Shown here: positions 34,287-44,640 of the stretch, piece after piece
Layout of the letters: the number at the start of each line of letters is the position of its first letter
Numbering within the stretch: the first letter of the stretch is position 1
Assembly (NCBI GenBank): GCA_907163375.1
Contig: CAJQUW010005759.1
Location: 1-64,000 of the forward strand
Direction: 5' to 3'
DNA from: Prostheceraeus crozeri
Lineage: Eukaryota > Platyhelminthes > Polycladida > Euryleptidae
Length of the DNA stretch: 64,000 nt
Position numbers and translations under genes: made by a program
The notes under the pieces: generated by a model
What the model saw: only the letters and a program-made list of their open reading frames with translations
What the model was told of the DNA's origin: nothing
Database searches by the model: none

Positions 34287-34774
34287 ATGGTTGCTATCTT
34301 CTTATATGAATTACAGGTTAATGAATTGAAAGAACATTTTGACATATCATGCCCCGCTTCAGATGCAAAACTGCCTAAACTCTCTTGGATTCCAAAGCCG
34401 TATAAAGAACCTTTTAAGTGTAGCTTCATCGCAGGAGCCCGTGATTGTACCACGAAGGGTCTTTCTGTTATTCTCATTAAAGCCCTGTCGGTCATTGGAT
34501 CTAATTTTGCAACTTATTGTGACAGCATCCGCAAAAACACTGAGCTTGATTTATTCTGCAGTGTTGAATCTTCCACCCAATTTCTCAGCAAGCTTAATAC
34601 GCATGATGTCAATAGAGCTTTTCTTTACAAGCTTTTGATTTTTCAACTCTGTAGACGACTCTCAACCGCACGCTATCTCACCTTTGTTTAGTCTATTTGA
34701 TATTGTTTTCAATTCCACTTCAAGAAAATATCTATGTGTTGGTTGGAATCATATCATTTTTTCCTAAGAAAGTT
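34287..34774 (+). pseudogene. Reverse transcriptase, left half (PLE-like, possibly Naiad-type)
   Basis: The frame reads LPKLSWIPKPYKEPFKCSFI, then ARDCTTKGLS, then IRKNTELDLF. It continues in another frame as FDFSTL-stop-TTL near 34645, the palm A box (FDFSTLYT in relatives). The pattern LPKLYWxPKxxKxPxKxRFIA...CTTKxLS is a reverse transcriptase family common in invertebrates. I believe it belongs to Penelope-like elements, perhaps the Naiad branch, but cannot prove this. Sequence breaks off at the piggyBac left end (34775). Confidence 0.6.
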
Positions 34775-35047
34775 CCTTTCGGCGCCGTTGGCGACTAAAG
34801 TCGACAAGTTTCTAAACACTCAATTCTATTGTTCTATTATGCTTTTGTCTGGTATTGTGGCCGTGTGACGAATTCCAATCATGCTGCCGGTGTTTTCGGC
34901 ACATTTATTGCGGTTTGCACTTTTACCCTGTTGCCAATCAATGCACTGCCTGATCGATTCGCGAGCGCTGTGCCGCTCTGAGCTTCGCTCACGTTTCGTG
35001 AGAGTCAAAGGCAGTAAGAGGCAGTGCTTTTCAACCGTTGACTGGAA

Positions 35048-35149
35048 ATGGCAAACTCATCGCGAGCCAGAAGATTCACGAGAAGCTTTACCGCTGAAGA
35101 AATTGCCAATATAATACAAGATTCTGATAGTGTCAGATACACACTTTGA
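35048..35149 (+). pseudogene. piggyBac transposase N-terminus
   Basis: From ATG 35048, 33 codons read a basic start followed by FTAEEIANIIQDSDSV, the acidic N-terminal pattern of piggyBac transposases, and end at TGA 35147. The DDD catalytic core is missing downstream. Confidence 0.55.
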
Positions 35150-35308
35150 CATTCATTCTGAGTCTGATGTTGTGACTCAGACAACTGCAAGATTCTCTGG
35201 CCAGCCTGTTTCCAATAGGCCTACTTCGCACTGTTCAACGGATACAAGATGGGAATCTTGTAGTAACAATTATGTATCTCACTGGCTGTATGTAGTGACA
35301 GAAAACTG

Positions 35309-35446
35309 CCTGGATGGAAGCGCAAACAAACACATTTCAAATGCAAGCAATGCGACCTTCCAATGTGTTCCTCACCGTGCCACGAACTGTTTCACACACA
35401 TCGGGATTTCAAGGCCGCAGCTGCAAAGTATGTGTATCACATGTAG
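35309..35446 (+). pseudogene. piggyBac transposase C-terminal Cys/His domain
   Basis: The frame ending at TAG 35444 reads THFKCKQCDLPMCSSPCHEL followed by FHTH. The C-x2-C-x4-C-x3-C plus histidine spacing is the cysteine-rich C-terminal domain that piggyBac transposases use to bind element ends. It is preserved, while the catalytic centre is lost. Confidence 0.65.
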
Positions 35447-35845
35447 TAAGCCAACTTTTGGTTGTGTCGCCATTGTTTCGCCATTTTGGCATCAATATAA
35501 TTACGTTTTTCTCTAATTGCGAATGGCTTCTATTTTATTTTCGGAAAGTATGAAATAAAGAAATCGGACACTCGTAAAATTTTGTACTGTGTTGATGAAT
35601 AAAATTTACACTTTTCATAATTACATAATTGTTTCATTACAATTACAGAGGAAAATACAATTTAAGTTAATGGAAGTGATATAAAAGTAACGTAGGATCA
35701 AAAAATAGAAAGTAAACGATAAAAATACACGTTTAAGTAAAAAAATCAAAAAAATGACTTTTTTTCGATCGAAAATTCGAAAAATGACATTCAGGGAGCA
35801 ATCATTAGGAGCAACAGCTTGTGGGAATACTTGGCGCCGAAAGGG

Positions 35846-36340
35846 TTAATAGCTGCACCTGTTTTGACATTGCTAATTTTAAAGAAGCTATTCAATAAAT
35901 TGTGTCAGAAGTACACGTCAGTTTTAAGTACCTCTCGCCATATAGATGACATTTGCGTTGCAAACTATCGTAATTTTAAAAACTTTCTTCCCAAAATATA
36001 TGCTAATGACCCCAAGACCGAAGGAAGGAAGTGGTGATAATGACAAGTCCAGGGAGTATTTAGATGAAAATCAATATTGTTTTAGATTGTGTGATTTTCG
36101 TCAGCATATCACAAAGTGGACTACTTTCCTTTTCCTGTGGTGTTTTTTTAACTTTTCCAGATAGCCTCATCCCCCGAAAGGTGGATTCATGTATTCGCGA
36201 GCCAAATTAATTAGAATTATGCGTATTTGGTCGCATTTTCATTATGTTGCTGAAAGGAGCAAAAGATACATGTAGTTGATATTCTTGTCAAGAGAGGTTA
36301 TTTTGTTAAAGATTTACGTCGTCGTGCCTCACATGTCCCA
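35846..36340 (+). pseudogene. Reverse transcriptase, right half (continuation of 34287-34774)
   Basis: Just after the piggyBac TTAA the frame reads APVLTLLILKKLFNKLCQKY, then RHIDDICVANYRNF (the catalytic YIDD box with Tyr changed to His, near 35937). After a frame change come DNDKSREYLDENQ and LCDFRQH, and near 36190 MYSRAKLIRIMRIWSHFHYV followed by AERSK. The motif order continues that of the left half, with about 50 residues missing at the junction. Confidence 0.6.
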
Positions 36341-36720
36341 CTGTAAACCGTAGACCGACAATTATCCTACAAAATTACTGATAAAATCAACCGACAGTTG
36401 TCACCTCCAATATCCAGCGATATCCGACGAATTTGTAGGTTCTCCACCGACATCGAAACAGATGCTTTGTAAGCATGCAAAACCTGTTGAATATTGATTG
36501 ACTTTTTCGATTAGTGATTCCTTGACTTTTGGACAATCTGTATTATTGTGTGGCAAAACCATGATTTATTTTGAATAGATTTAAATTATTCATTTTGTCG
36601 CTTTTTGTCAGATATTGTAGGTGTTCAGTGGCAATCATCCTGCAAGAACTAACGATGACCGACAAAATAGATTTTGTAGAATTAATGTCTGTCAATTGTA
36701 AGTCAACGGTTTACAATGTG
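36339..36720. mobile_element. Small MITE-like element with CACTGTAAACCG ends
   Basis: Left end CACTGTAAACCGTAGACCGA (36339) and the right end (reverse complement CACATTGTAAACCGTTGACT from 36720) are inverted over about 25 bases. The 382-bp interior has no ORF. No clear target duplication was found. CACTG-type ends would suit a CACTA non-autonomous element; this is inference. Confidence 0.55.
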
Positions 36721-37904
36721 TGTACATATAAATGTCCTTCAAAAATCTAGAATTTTTTCATGTAAAGAATTTTTCGATCGTTGTATGTAATATGTGTATC
36801 TTCTACAGCGGCGATCCACCAACCAGGGAGTACAAGAAATTAAAGGACCCAAGATGCAAGGCTGGTTGGTTTTCCTCCTAACGAACCTACCGTAAAATGT
36901 GACTCACCGGTGTCGAGATTTATGTCTAACAATTGTAATTTTCGTTCGCCCATTCTTTTAAGATAGTTTTCTTTCAATTTGTATGTTATGCTACAAATAT
37001 GACTTTGCTTGGTCTGCCTGCGGGAGCGGTCATCAGTTCTCTTAAGGAGTACCTAAAATTCTATAATTATGTAAACGCATGAAGAAGGTCTGTAGTTGTT
37101 GCTGCGGTAAGCGTAACAGTCGCAGTGAAGAAAGGATTAAATGCTTCAATAGCCGAAATGGAAATTCAGATCTCAACCTTGTGAGCCCGAGGAATATGAA
37201 TCCGACGATTTGACTGCAATCGCACAACCAATGCACATTTGCAGCCAAAAAGTGAACGAAAAGAAATTTGATGTCTCTCAGCTTCGCTCATTCTTAAATA
37301 CTTCCAAAAAATGCTTTTTTTACGAGACCCGATGCAAATTCGTCCTCATTCGTACGTGTTTAGTATAAACAGCTTTAAGTCACATGGCATAAAATAAGTT
37401 ATGTTACATACTACTGTCAAATAACAATATTCCAGTAATACTAGTCGTGAATATTACTTTGTGAAAGTATGGTATTTAACTAGATTGGATTTATTGTGAA
37501 AGTAACTTATGGCATTCACAAGACTCATAATTAGCTCATTTCCATGAATAAGTAGATAAATATCATTTAAATAATACGGTAGCTATCGAGCAACCATGTT
37601 CACTTATATATCTCAAACATAAGTATTTTTGCGTTCATGAATTATAATGTGCTTTTATTTCGGATTGATAATATGCTTAGTTCCAAAATTACATAATGCA
37701 TAATTGTTGATGGTTAAATACTTACTGATTATTTATGAAATGCCTTAGACTTACATGCATTAAAATCATCGAATTCAGTATTGTAAGTTTGACTATTAAA
37801 TGTCATTATCTCAATACTTACAAAACAGTAGTAACATTAGTGTGATCTTTATTGACAAAAGGTCTTAAATCAACATACTTTGGACATTATTTATATTTTC
37901 TTTT
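36721..37904. other. No gene recognised
   Basis: AT-rich sequence; the short frames antisense to each other near 37042-37248 are not supported by any motif. Confidence 0.45.
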
Positions 37905-38065
37905 AACAGTGTGCTAGTATGGCTTTAGTATGAAAAGCATACCACATTTGAAATAACATACGAAAAGCATAGAAATATATACCAAAGGAATACAGAAATA
38001 TACAAAAAAAAATTTTGGTATGCATCCTTCGTATGTGATTGGTATTGAGCGATTTACAATGTAGT
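37905..38065. repeat. Dispersed CATACCA-rich repeat (copy a)
   Basis: This stretch is rich in GCATACCA/TGGTATGC words and ends GCGATTTACAATGT. A similar end, GCGATTTACAGTGT, occurs at about 40221, and the CATACxA words recur at 39940-40200 and 49160-49250. The family is unassigned; the CACTGTAAA-like end in reverse complement hints at a DNA element. Confidence 0.5.
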
Positions 38066-38354
38066 GTCGCGGAAATGGAATGTTGTCCCTTCTGTAACGT
38101 GAAAACAGAATTTACATTTTTTATCTTCACATTTCGTTACACCTTCTCTTCTATTTCGTTCCTCTTTCTTATTTCTTCTTAATAGTGATAACAATGATTT
38201 TGGTTGTCTGTAAGCGGCTTAAATGGCATAACAGTTAAAAGGATTTAGCATTTGCAAATTGTTAAATGAGGGCCGTATCACTTTCATAAAACATCTTGGG
38301 ATGTTCAGGTTGTACGTGTGAACAAAACGAATTGACTTAACACTTTCAGTTATA

Positions 38355-38990
38355 TTATTTGATTCTGATTTCAAAAGTACTTGTAAGTGCTTTTACTATT
38401 GACCCCTCAATCAATTGTAATGGATAACCTAGTTTCTTCAAGTTTTTTTTAAGTTCCAAAGTTCGTAAATCAAGTATCTCTTTCTCTGAAACTATCCTCC
38501 TTACACGATTAGCCAAGTTGAATGGAATATTCCTCAAAATTTGCTTCGGATGGCACGACTTGTAAGGTACATATAAATTGCTGTCTGTAGGTTTATGATA
38601 AACATCAGTTTGGATTCTATTGTGTTTCTTCTATATTTTAACGTCGAGGAAATGAATACTTGTGGAGTTTTCTTCCATTGTAAATTTTGTGCTGCTGTGG
38701 AATCTGTTCAAAGACTGATATAAAAATTCAATGTCACCAAATTCTCGCGGCCAAATAATGAAACAATCGTCTACGTAACGTATCTATTTTTCCTTTAAAC
38801 GACTAATATCGAGCATCTGTTAATCTTTCCTTCATTTTCTCGTATCATGTAATTTTCAAATATCACAATACTAAGTTAGCATAAGCTGGGTCACATTTCG
38901 TCCACATGGCCGTTCCAGAAATTTGCTTGTATAGCCCATCATCAAATGTAAAGATATTATTGTTCAAAAACAAGCTGATTACATATTGTT
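38355..38990 (-). pseudogene. Penelope-like reverse transcriptase, palm to C-terminal connector
   Basis: Minus-strand pieces read, in order: NIFTFDDGLYKQISGT and AYANLVL (near 38950-38880); the region of the catalytic box (RYVDDCFIIWPREFGDI, near 38790); FTMEENSTSIHFLDVKI; TDVYHKPTDSNLYVPYKSCH (near 38590); and FNLANRVRRIVSEKEI to LKKLGYPLQLI (38520-38400). Several stops and frame changes occur. No endonuclease follows 3' of it; the nearest endonuclease (39122-39640) lies 5', which is the wrong order. Confidence 0.75.
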
Positions 38991-39121
38991 ATATATTGTA
39001 TAATTCAGCTTATATACAAGTATATATAGGATATATAAATATTATATTTATTTACATTATTATTGATGATCTCTATTGCTTCTTTTATTTGACACCAAAT
39101 TAGTTAGAAATGAAATACAAA

Positions 39122-39640
39122 TTAGAGACAGTTCAGCGGGGGTTTGAATTTTCTTATGAAGTAGATTTCTTTACTTTCCCTATCCGCTTTCGTGGCGCTA
39201 GAATTCATTTGGTAAAATGGAGCAATATGAAATTTAACATCTATGTTTTGGCAACAATCTCGTATGTGTCTGCTCACGTTTAGGAAACATAGATTCGCGT
39301 CGTTGATCTGTTGACGATGAACTGTGGTGCGATGGCGCAAAATATCATTGGTTTGTCCGATGTAGAATTTTTCACATCCTTTGCATTTTAACATGTAAAT
39401 GAGATTACTTGAATGGCAATTGAAGTGATATCGCATGTTGAAGGTGATGTATGAGTTGTTTTCCATTCTGAGCTTTATTTCTGTGCCGGTTATGATATGG
39501 TCACAACATTTACATTTCGTAATATTGCACTTATGTATGCCAATATTGGATTGATCAACCGTTCTGAGAGATTGCAAAAGAGAATTACTTTGTCTGAAAG
39601 ATTTGATTACTTTGATTGAAAGATTGAACGCAAAAATAGT
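39122..39640 (-). pseudogene. Penelope-like Cys-rich connector and GIY-YIG endonuclease
   Basis: Reading minus, the frame has HKCNITKCKCCDHI, a Cys-rich motif typical of the region before the PLE endonuclease. Then follow NLIYMLKC and KFYIGQTND (GIY-YIG core), RHRTTVHRQQI, and ESKEIYFIRKFKPPLNCL at the end, with the catalytic Glu/Asn region. The domain itself is uninterrupted for about 150 residues (from 39577). No adjacent in-order reverse transcriptase was found. Confidence 0.75.
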
Positions 39641-39845
39641 TATGTTTGAGATATATAAGTCAACAAGATTTCACTAAAGATATCGTTTCTGTGAAATGAT
39701 GCTGATCAACTTGGTTCACAAAGTGGAGTTAACTAAAAATTCATGCTAGACAAGTAGCATCGACGACATATTCGTGGAGCATAAAATTCACAATAAATCT
39801 AATCTGGTTAAATATCACTCTATCAAACAAAAATATTCGCGATTG

Positions 39846-39879
39846 GTATTACTGAAAAAAGTTATTTGACAGTAATATG

Positions 39880-39918
<39 letters not shown>

Positions 39919-40235
39919 TTGCCATGTGACTTAAAGCTGCGCATACTAAACACACACCAGAGGCATACGAATAAGGATGAATTTTCAAAATTTTCTCGTA
40001 AATAAAACAAACCAACAATTCGTATTTCAGTGTAAAACAGCCAATCACAGATGGAATAGTTCGTATCGCTACATAATGTACCAATCACATACTAAAGTAA
40101 ATGAGATGTGGTATGAAATACATACCAGATCTCTGTAGACATACCAGAATCTCGTATCAGATGTTAGTTTCAAATTGTATGTGATTTTGGTATATGTTTG
40201 TATGTAATTTTTGTATCCAGCGATTTACAGTGTAT
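39846..40235. repeat. Dispersed repeat (copy b) with TA microsatellite
   Basis: ACTGAAAAAAGTTATTTGAC (39849) through CGTATTTCAGTGTAAAACAG (about 40020) aligns with 49088-49265. This copy contains a pure (TA) tract of about 15 units at 39884-39914 where the other copy has plain AT-rich sequence. The right side ends GCGATTTACAGTGT. Confidence 0.7.
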
Positions 40236-40398
40236 ATTTTTGCTTTATTGTTCTTGATTTCGAGGTCTACAAGACCTGACTGTTACGCAAAATAGCATCT
40301 TCAAACGCGAATTAGTTGTTCTCAAGAATAATAAGAAGTGCATCTGAAATAAATTGTCTATCGAGTCTACCAGGTATGTATGAATTCCTATTTACTAG

Positions 40399-40806
40399 TC
40401 AAAAGTTGATAGCCTCCATACCCAAGGAAGTGGATATCTTAGTATACAAGGATACGATATCAAATGTACCTAAAGTGACCTTAATGGGACTAGATCTTGT
40501 TTTACACAATCTTTCCAGAAAATGAAAAGTGTCTCTGCAATAACTTTGAGTCAGTTGTACTGACGGTTTTAATATTTCATCCACAAAGGAGCTAAGATGA
40601 GAGGTTGGCGAAAAGGAGCACGAGATGATAGGGCGAAATTTCATATTCGTGGGAACTGCAGTAGTAATAAATCCAAATTCATCCGGTGTCATATTGCTGA
40701 AGTATCGGGTATGTTTATGGATTTTTGGTAACCCATACATGAAAGACATCTGACACTGAAAATTAATTAAGTACAGTGTAGTTCTCTTTTTTGCAAGTCT
40801 ACACAA
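40399..40806 (-). pseudogene. Penelope-like reverse transcriptase, N-terminal half
   Basis: Reading minus, the frame has FMYGLPKIHKHTRYF, then FRPIISCSFSPTSHLSSFVD, then TLGTFDIVSLYTKI, the fingers and first palm boxes of a PLE reverse transcriptase. It ends at a stop after MEAINF. The natural continuation (SGTAM, YVDD) is found only at 38.9 kb, beyond an endonuclease fragment. Confidence 0.75.
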
Positions 40807-40935
40807 TCCATTATACTGCTTAATAAAATTCTTGATTTTGTTGATTGTATATCGTATGTTGCATATCGTATATTGTTGTCAGCGTATAGTTATTAATAAT
40901 TTCATAAGTATTTTTATCACAAATGTTGTCTATTC

Positions 40936-40975
40936 AGCGACGTTTCGGTCTACTTTACACGAACCATTTTCAAGC
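40936..40975 (-). other. Hammerhead-like motif upstream of the PLE fragment
   Basis: On the minus strand, GCTTGAAAATGGTTC precedes AGACCGAAACGTCGC. GAAACGTC with a weak GGT/ACC stem resembles degenerate hammerhead remnants. It lies just 5' of the reverse transcriptase half at 40806, where PLE terminal regions carry such motifs. Confidence 0.35.
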
Positions 40976-40985
40976 TTCCATTATG

Positions 40986-42379
40986 AAAAGTGAGCTACAA
41001 TAATATTGAAATTTCAAAATTATCTCAACTATTAAACAGTATAAAAAGCTCAAAGATATGTACACAGATAGTTTAAAGGGCTAGAATATGAAATAGTACA
41101 AGAGTATTGGGAGAGGGAAATAGAAATCAAGAAATGATATTCAGATGCCTTGTCCATAGACTTCTAAATTTCTCTGGACAGATAGGTTGAAATTGGCTTC
41201 CTACATGATCAGGTCAGCAATCCTAAATTTGACTACCTTACAAATAGACTGTCATCAAGCGCTGTCAAATTGTAGAGAACGTATTGCCAACACAATGCGG
41301 GTGAAGAACAGTATGTATGTAGGCCTATATGTATTTATGTACATCGGGAGTTAGGTAGCATGGGACTGCATGTTTATGCGTTAATGTGCTAGACCTCCGC
41401 GTTTTTTGCTAATTTCGCGATTTTTTTCTAGCTACTCTCAGAAATGAGGCATCTCAGATGTCATGAACACATTTCTTGCACATACTGTTGAAATATTTCA
41501 TTGAAATTCGGTAATCTGATTCATGTCCGTGTGTACAGCGAGATTTTGCGAAGAAGTAAGCGGAAAAGTCACAAAGAGAAATGATATATTTTTATTATGA
41601 GCAACTTTTTTTTAAAGCAAGAAGCTATTCTCTTAGACAACTATTCAGCTTGATCTCATAGAATACCTTCCAGCAAAGAATGCATGGTTGAAGCACAGAT
41701 GCGTTTGAGGGAAAGACCCCATGATAAATTTTGTTCGAAAGTTTTGCAGCTTCAGGGACGTCGAACTTAATATTTCTGACAGTGCATTCACAACAGGAAT
41801 CACATTTTTTACATTTCAGAAGCGATAGGCAACACGCATCCCCTGGCATCATCTGAATTATTAGGATTCATGTTGAAATCAGTCTTTGCATGCAGGCATC
41901 CTGGATACATTTCATCTTCTGTGGTTGACTGCATGACATTTTATCATCGACATTTGTCAGACTATGTTAGGAAAACTTTAATAAAGAAATTGTCATCATT
42001 TTCTTGTCACTCTCTGTGTGGTGACGCATGGAGATACAAAAATTTGCTCCTGTCATTTGACCTATCCAGTCAAAACACTTTTCAGGATAATCCAACTGTA
42101 CTTTCTCGAGTACTTGTCATTGTTCTCATTCTCCATCACAGGTCGCATCGCTGCATATCTGTTCCAACCTCCTCAGAAGTGGCTGCTCAGGTTGGGAATG
42201 CTCATTGAGTCCATCATCATTGTTTTCATCGAAATATAAGAAGGAGCTCCGTTTTCTGTTCCACTTGATTTCAGGACATTTAAAGTGTGGGAATCGGCGG
42301 CTTCTCTTTTCCTTTCGAAATTGTCCCTTGTTCATGTTCAATGATATGAGTGGATCTAGCGTTAGTCTTCCGTCCGTAG
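40986..42379. other. No gene recognised
   Basis: A Cys-rich 75-codon frame (41625-41852, minus) has no family match I know. The segment ACTTCTAAATTTCTCTGGA near 41160 recurs in reverse complement at about 44200 in a PLE endonuclease end, so a small PLE scrap may be present. Confidence 0.4.
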
Positions 42380-42475
42380 CAGGGATGCGGAGTCAGAGTC
42401 CCGGAGTCCTATCATTTTGGCCGGAGTTGGAGTCGGAGTCCTATCAAATGATAGGACTCCAGACTCCGACCTCGA
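42380..42475. repeat. Subterminal GGAGTCCTATCAT inverted/direct repeats of hAT
   Basis: GGAGTCCTATCATTTTGG, GGAGTCCTATCAAATGATAG and GGACTCCAGACTCCGAC follow one another and partly form a hairpin around ATCAAATGAT. The related set at 59640-59720 and 60305-60390 is on both ends of the second element. Confidence 0.75.
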
Positions 42476-42821
42476 TCTACATCCGAAATATACATTAATC
42501 GAGCAAATAATTATTCGTGTGTAATAAAAATTCAATGAGTAAATAATTTCCATTCTCTGACTGTCACTGTCATGATGTCAACTCGTGACTCCATAAATCA
42601 AAAGTACAGTCAACCCAGCACAAAACCTCAGTCGAGGGATTGTCTCAGTATAACCATTCTATGAGTGAAATCTTAGAGAAAAAAGGATTGTCTTTTCTCT
42701 CAGTGATTCAGTAAATGACCGCAATAAGTTGCATTGTCAAGATCACATCTACACACTTAACGTCAAATAAAAGTTTACCTCATACGTGAATCGTGTGTAA
42801 TGGCAACTAGTTGGCAACTAG

Positions 42822-43091
42822 CCAACTAGTTAACTCCGAAGCGGCTGCTTAAAGCAAAAGTCTACGAATATTTTTTGGAGAAAGATGATGGATTTCCCTG
42901 CTTAATAAAGAATGAGAATGGAGAGAGTTGTCGAACAAATATTAGCAAGAAGGGAGGAGCCGGATCGTATGCCTCAAATTTAAAACGGCATTTGATGAGA
43001 TGTCACCGACAACAGTACGATGAGGTAGAGAAGGACGAGAACAGTCAGGTAATCGCAAAGAAGCCATCTGGTCAGCGAGAGATAGCGAGGT
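42822..43091 (+). pseudogene. hAT transposase BED zinc finger exon
   Basis: The frame reads LLKAKVYEYFLEKDDGFPCL, SC, then SYASNLKRHLMRCH: a C-x-C-x-H-x-H BED finger that hAT transposases use to bind DNA. The exon ends GCGAG|GTAAGT at 43091, a strong splice donor, and TTTATTTTTCAG at 43248-43259 offers an acceptor. After the acceptor the reading frame soon stops, so the gene is broken. Confidence 0.75.
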
Positions 43092-43303
43092 AAGTTGAAA
43101 CTATTTGATTTAAAAAAAGAAAAACAATTATAACTTAGGTGCTGGCACGCGCACTAGTACTTATCAAATCCTTTACTGTTCTGTACTGCTTATTCAAATT
43201 CAGCACTTGGGGTATTCTATTGTGTAGCCCATTTGGAAGAAATCAATTTTATTTTTCAGAACATGAAATACAGTTTAACGAAATAAAGTAAGCAATCCAA
43301 ACA

Positions 43304-43537
43304 GTGATGAGATCGCTAAGAAGAAAAGGAAACATCCCCATCAACGAAGCGATCGACTGGCCGGACGTTTTAAAATCAACGTGTCTGCTCCTCTCAACTA
43401 TGCCTACAACACAAGTATCAGTGGAGCGCCTGTTCTCAGGCGTGAAGCTTTTAATCAGTGACCTCCGCACTCGACTCAAGGCTGATATTGCTGATTCCAT
43501 CATGTTTCTAAGAACGAATGATGGAACTCTGTGGTGA
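43304..43537 (+). pseudogene. hAT transposase C-terminal dimerisation region
   Basis: TTQVSVERLFSGVKLLISDL followed by RTRLKADIADSIMFLRTN matches the conserved hAT C-terminal dimerisation motif. The frame ends at TGA 43535. About 300 or more residues of the usual catalytic domain between the BED finger and this region are absent. Confidence 0.8.
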
Positions 43538-44198
43538 CTTGTATTGTATGTGAATCTGAGCTGCTATGAATACATGGTCTCTTCAGGTGCTTTTAATCAA
43601 ATTATGATATCTTCTTAGTCATCATATATTCGTGAAATTGTGCATGGTTAATAAGTATAGAAAACAAATAATGAATATCGCACTTAGCATTATCAGCAGC
43701 ATAGAAGTGCGTCATATCGGTTTTAATGCATGTTGCCCGAATAGTGCTCTCGTCAATCAAAACTTTCATTTATCATTCTATATTTTACAATGTCCTTTAG
43801 ATAATGCTTTTTAATTTTTTTAGTTTTTCTTCTCTGCATGCGATAATGATCTATGTCCACCGTGGTGGCATTTCAGTCAGGTTCGTAGATGTGAAGGTTA
43901 CACAAGACGGAATGTTTAGTTGGGATATACTACATGTACTTTCTACTAACTCGATGCAACTACAGATTCAAATTTCCTTTGTTATGCAGAGGAATGTATT
44001 GATACTACACTATCATTGCATTTCGGTTGACAACCAGCTGCGGCCTATTTGCTTGGTATCTTGCATTCGATTGAATCGCACAAGAGATTCATTTAAAATA
44101 GTCATCTATCACTTCGATTAGCTACAAAATTCGATCTTCTGTAGCACAATTGTTGATTGGCCTGAACATGTAGAAAATGATTTGAAATTTTGCTCACC
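43538..44198. other. No gene recognised
   Basis: A 105-codon hydrophobic frame at 43804-44121 has no motif I recognise. Otherwise AT-rich. Confidence 0.4.
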
Positions 44199-44207
44199 TA
44201 TCTCCAG

Positions 44208-44640
44208 AGAAATTTAGAAGTCTATGCCCTGTCAATCCTTTATCGTGTTGATCCAATTTAGGTGCAATCTCTTTGATCAATATAGCCTCAGCTATCTACA
44301 ATTAATTCGTATTTTCATAGCGAGCTAAAATTTCGGTATTTATTATTAAATTTCTTGGGTTTTGTTGATGCATATTCATGTAATGAGATTTAATAGAACC
44401 ATTGTTTTCACGTTGTTTCATTCTCTCGTTCATTAAATTTGTTGTGCATCCTATATAATGAGCATTATTACAGATGCTCTCCTTGCACGTATATTGATAT
44501 ACAACATTGTGGTTTGAATGAAACGAGCCCATTTTCGTTTTTATTGCATTCCAACGTATATATTTTTTAAATAATAAAAACGAAAATAAGTGATTTGTTC
44601 GAGCTTTATTCAAAATATCAATGCAATATCCAGATTTCTC
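44208..44640 (-). pseudogene. Penelope-like GIY-YIG endonuclease fragment
   Basis: Reading minus, the frame has NVVYQYTCKESICNNAHYIG followed by CTTNLMNERMKQ, the GIY-YIG core with basic helix. After a frame change near 44300 it continues AEAILIKEIAPKLD and RLLNFSGDR (to about 44208), the conserved C-terminal Glu region. No reverse transcriptase is attached on the 5' side. Confidence 0.7.

Larger units (their letters stand above)
34775..35849 (+). mobile_element. piggyBac-type element, internal-deletion derivative
   Basis: Left end CCTTTCGGCGCC (34775) and right end GGCGCCGAAAGGG (35833-35845) are inverted, and the right end is followed by TTAA, the piggyBac target. A left TTAA is not preserved (AGTT instead). 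The interior keeps only the first and last parts of a piggyBac transposase. The element separates two halves of a reverse transcriptase pseudogene. Confidence 0.8.
42380..43537 (+). mobile_element. hAT element, deletion derivative (right end not found)
   Basis: The left end CAGGGATGCGGAGTCAGAGT (42380) is a hAT terminus followed by an array of GGAGTCCTATCA and ATAGGACTCC repeats. Inside are a BED zinc finger and the hAT C-terminal dimerisation region, while the catalytic middle is missing. The same ends and repeats bound the complete small element at 59628-60401, so both are one family. No right terminus is visible after 43537. Confidence 0.7.

Noticed and set aside
34287-36340. Selenocysteine readthrough of in-frame TGA in a Naiad-type element
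   Set aside because: Stops are of several kinds and frame changes are present; no SECIS-like structure was identified.
39884-39914. TA tract as a cruciform-type regulatory site
   Set aside because: An ordinary (TA)n microsatellite inside a dispersed repeat explains it.
41625-41852. Cys-rich minus-strand frame as a secreted peptide
   Set aside because: The Cys spacing fits no family I know, no signal peptide is evident, and it is short.
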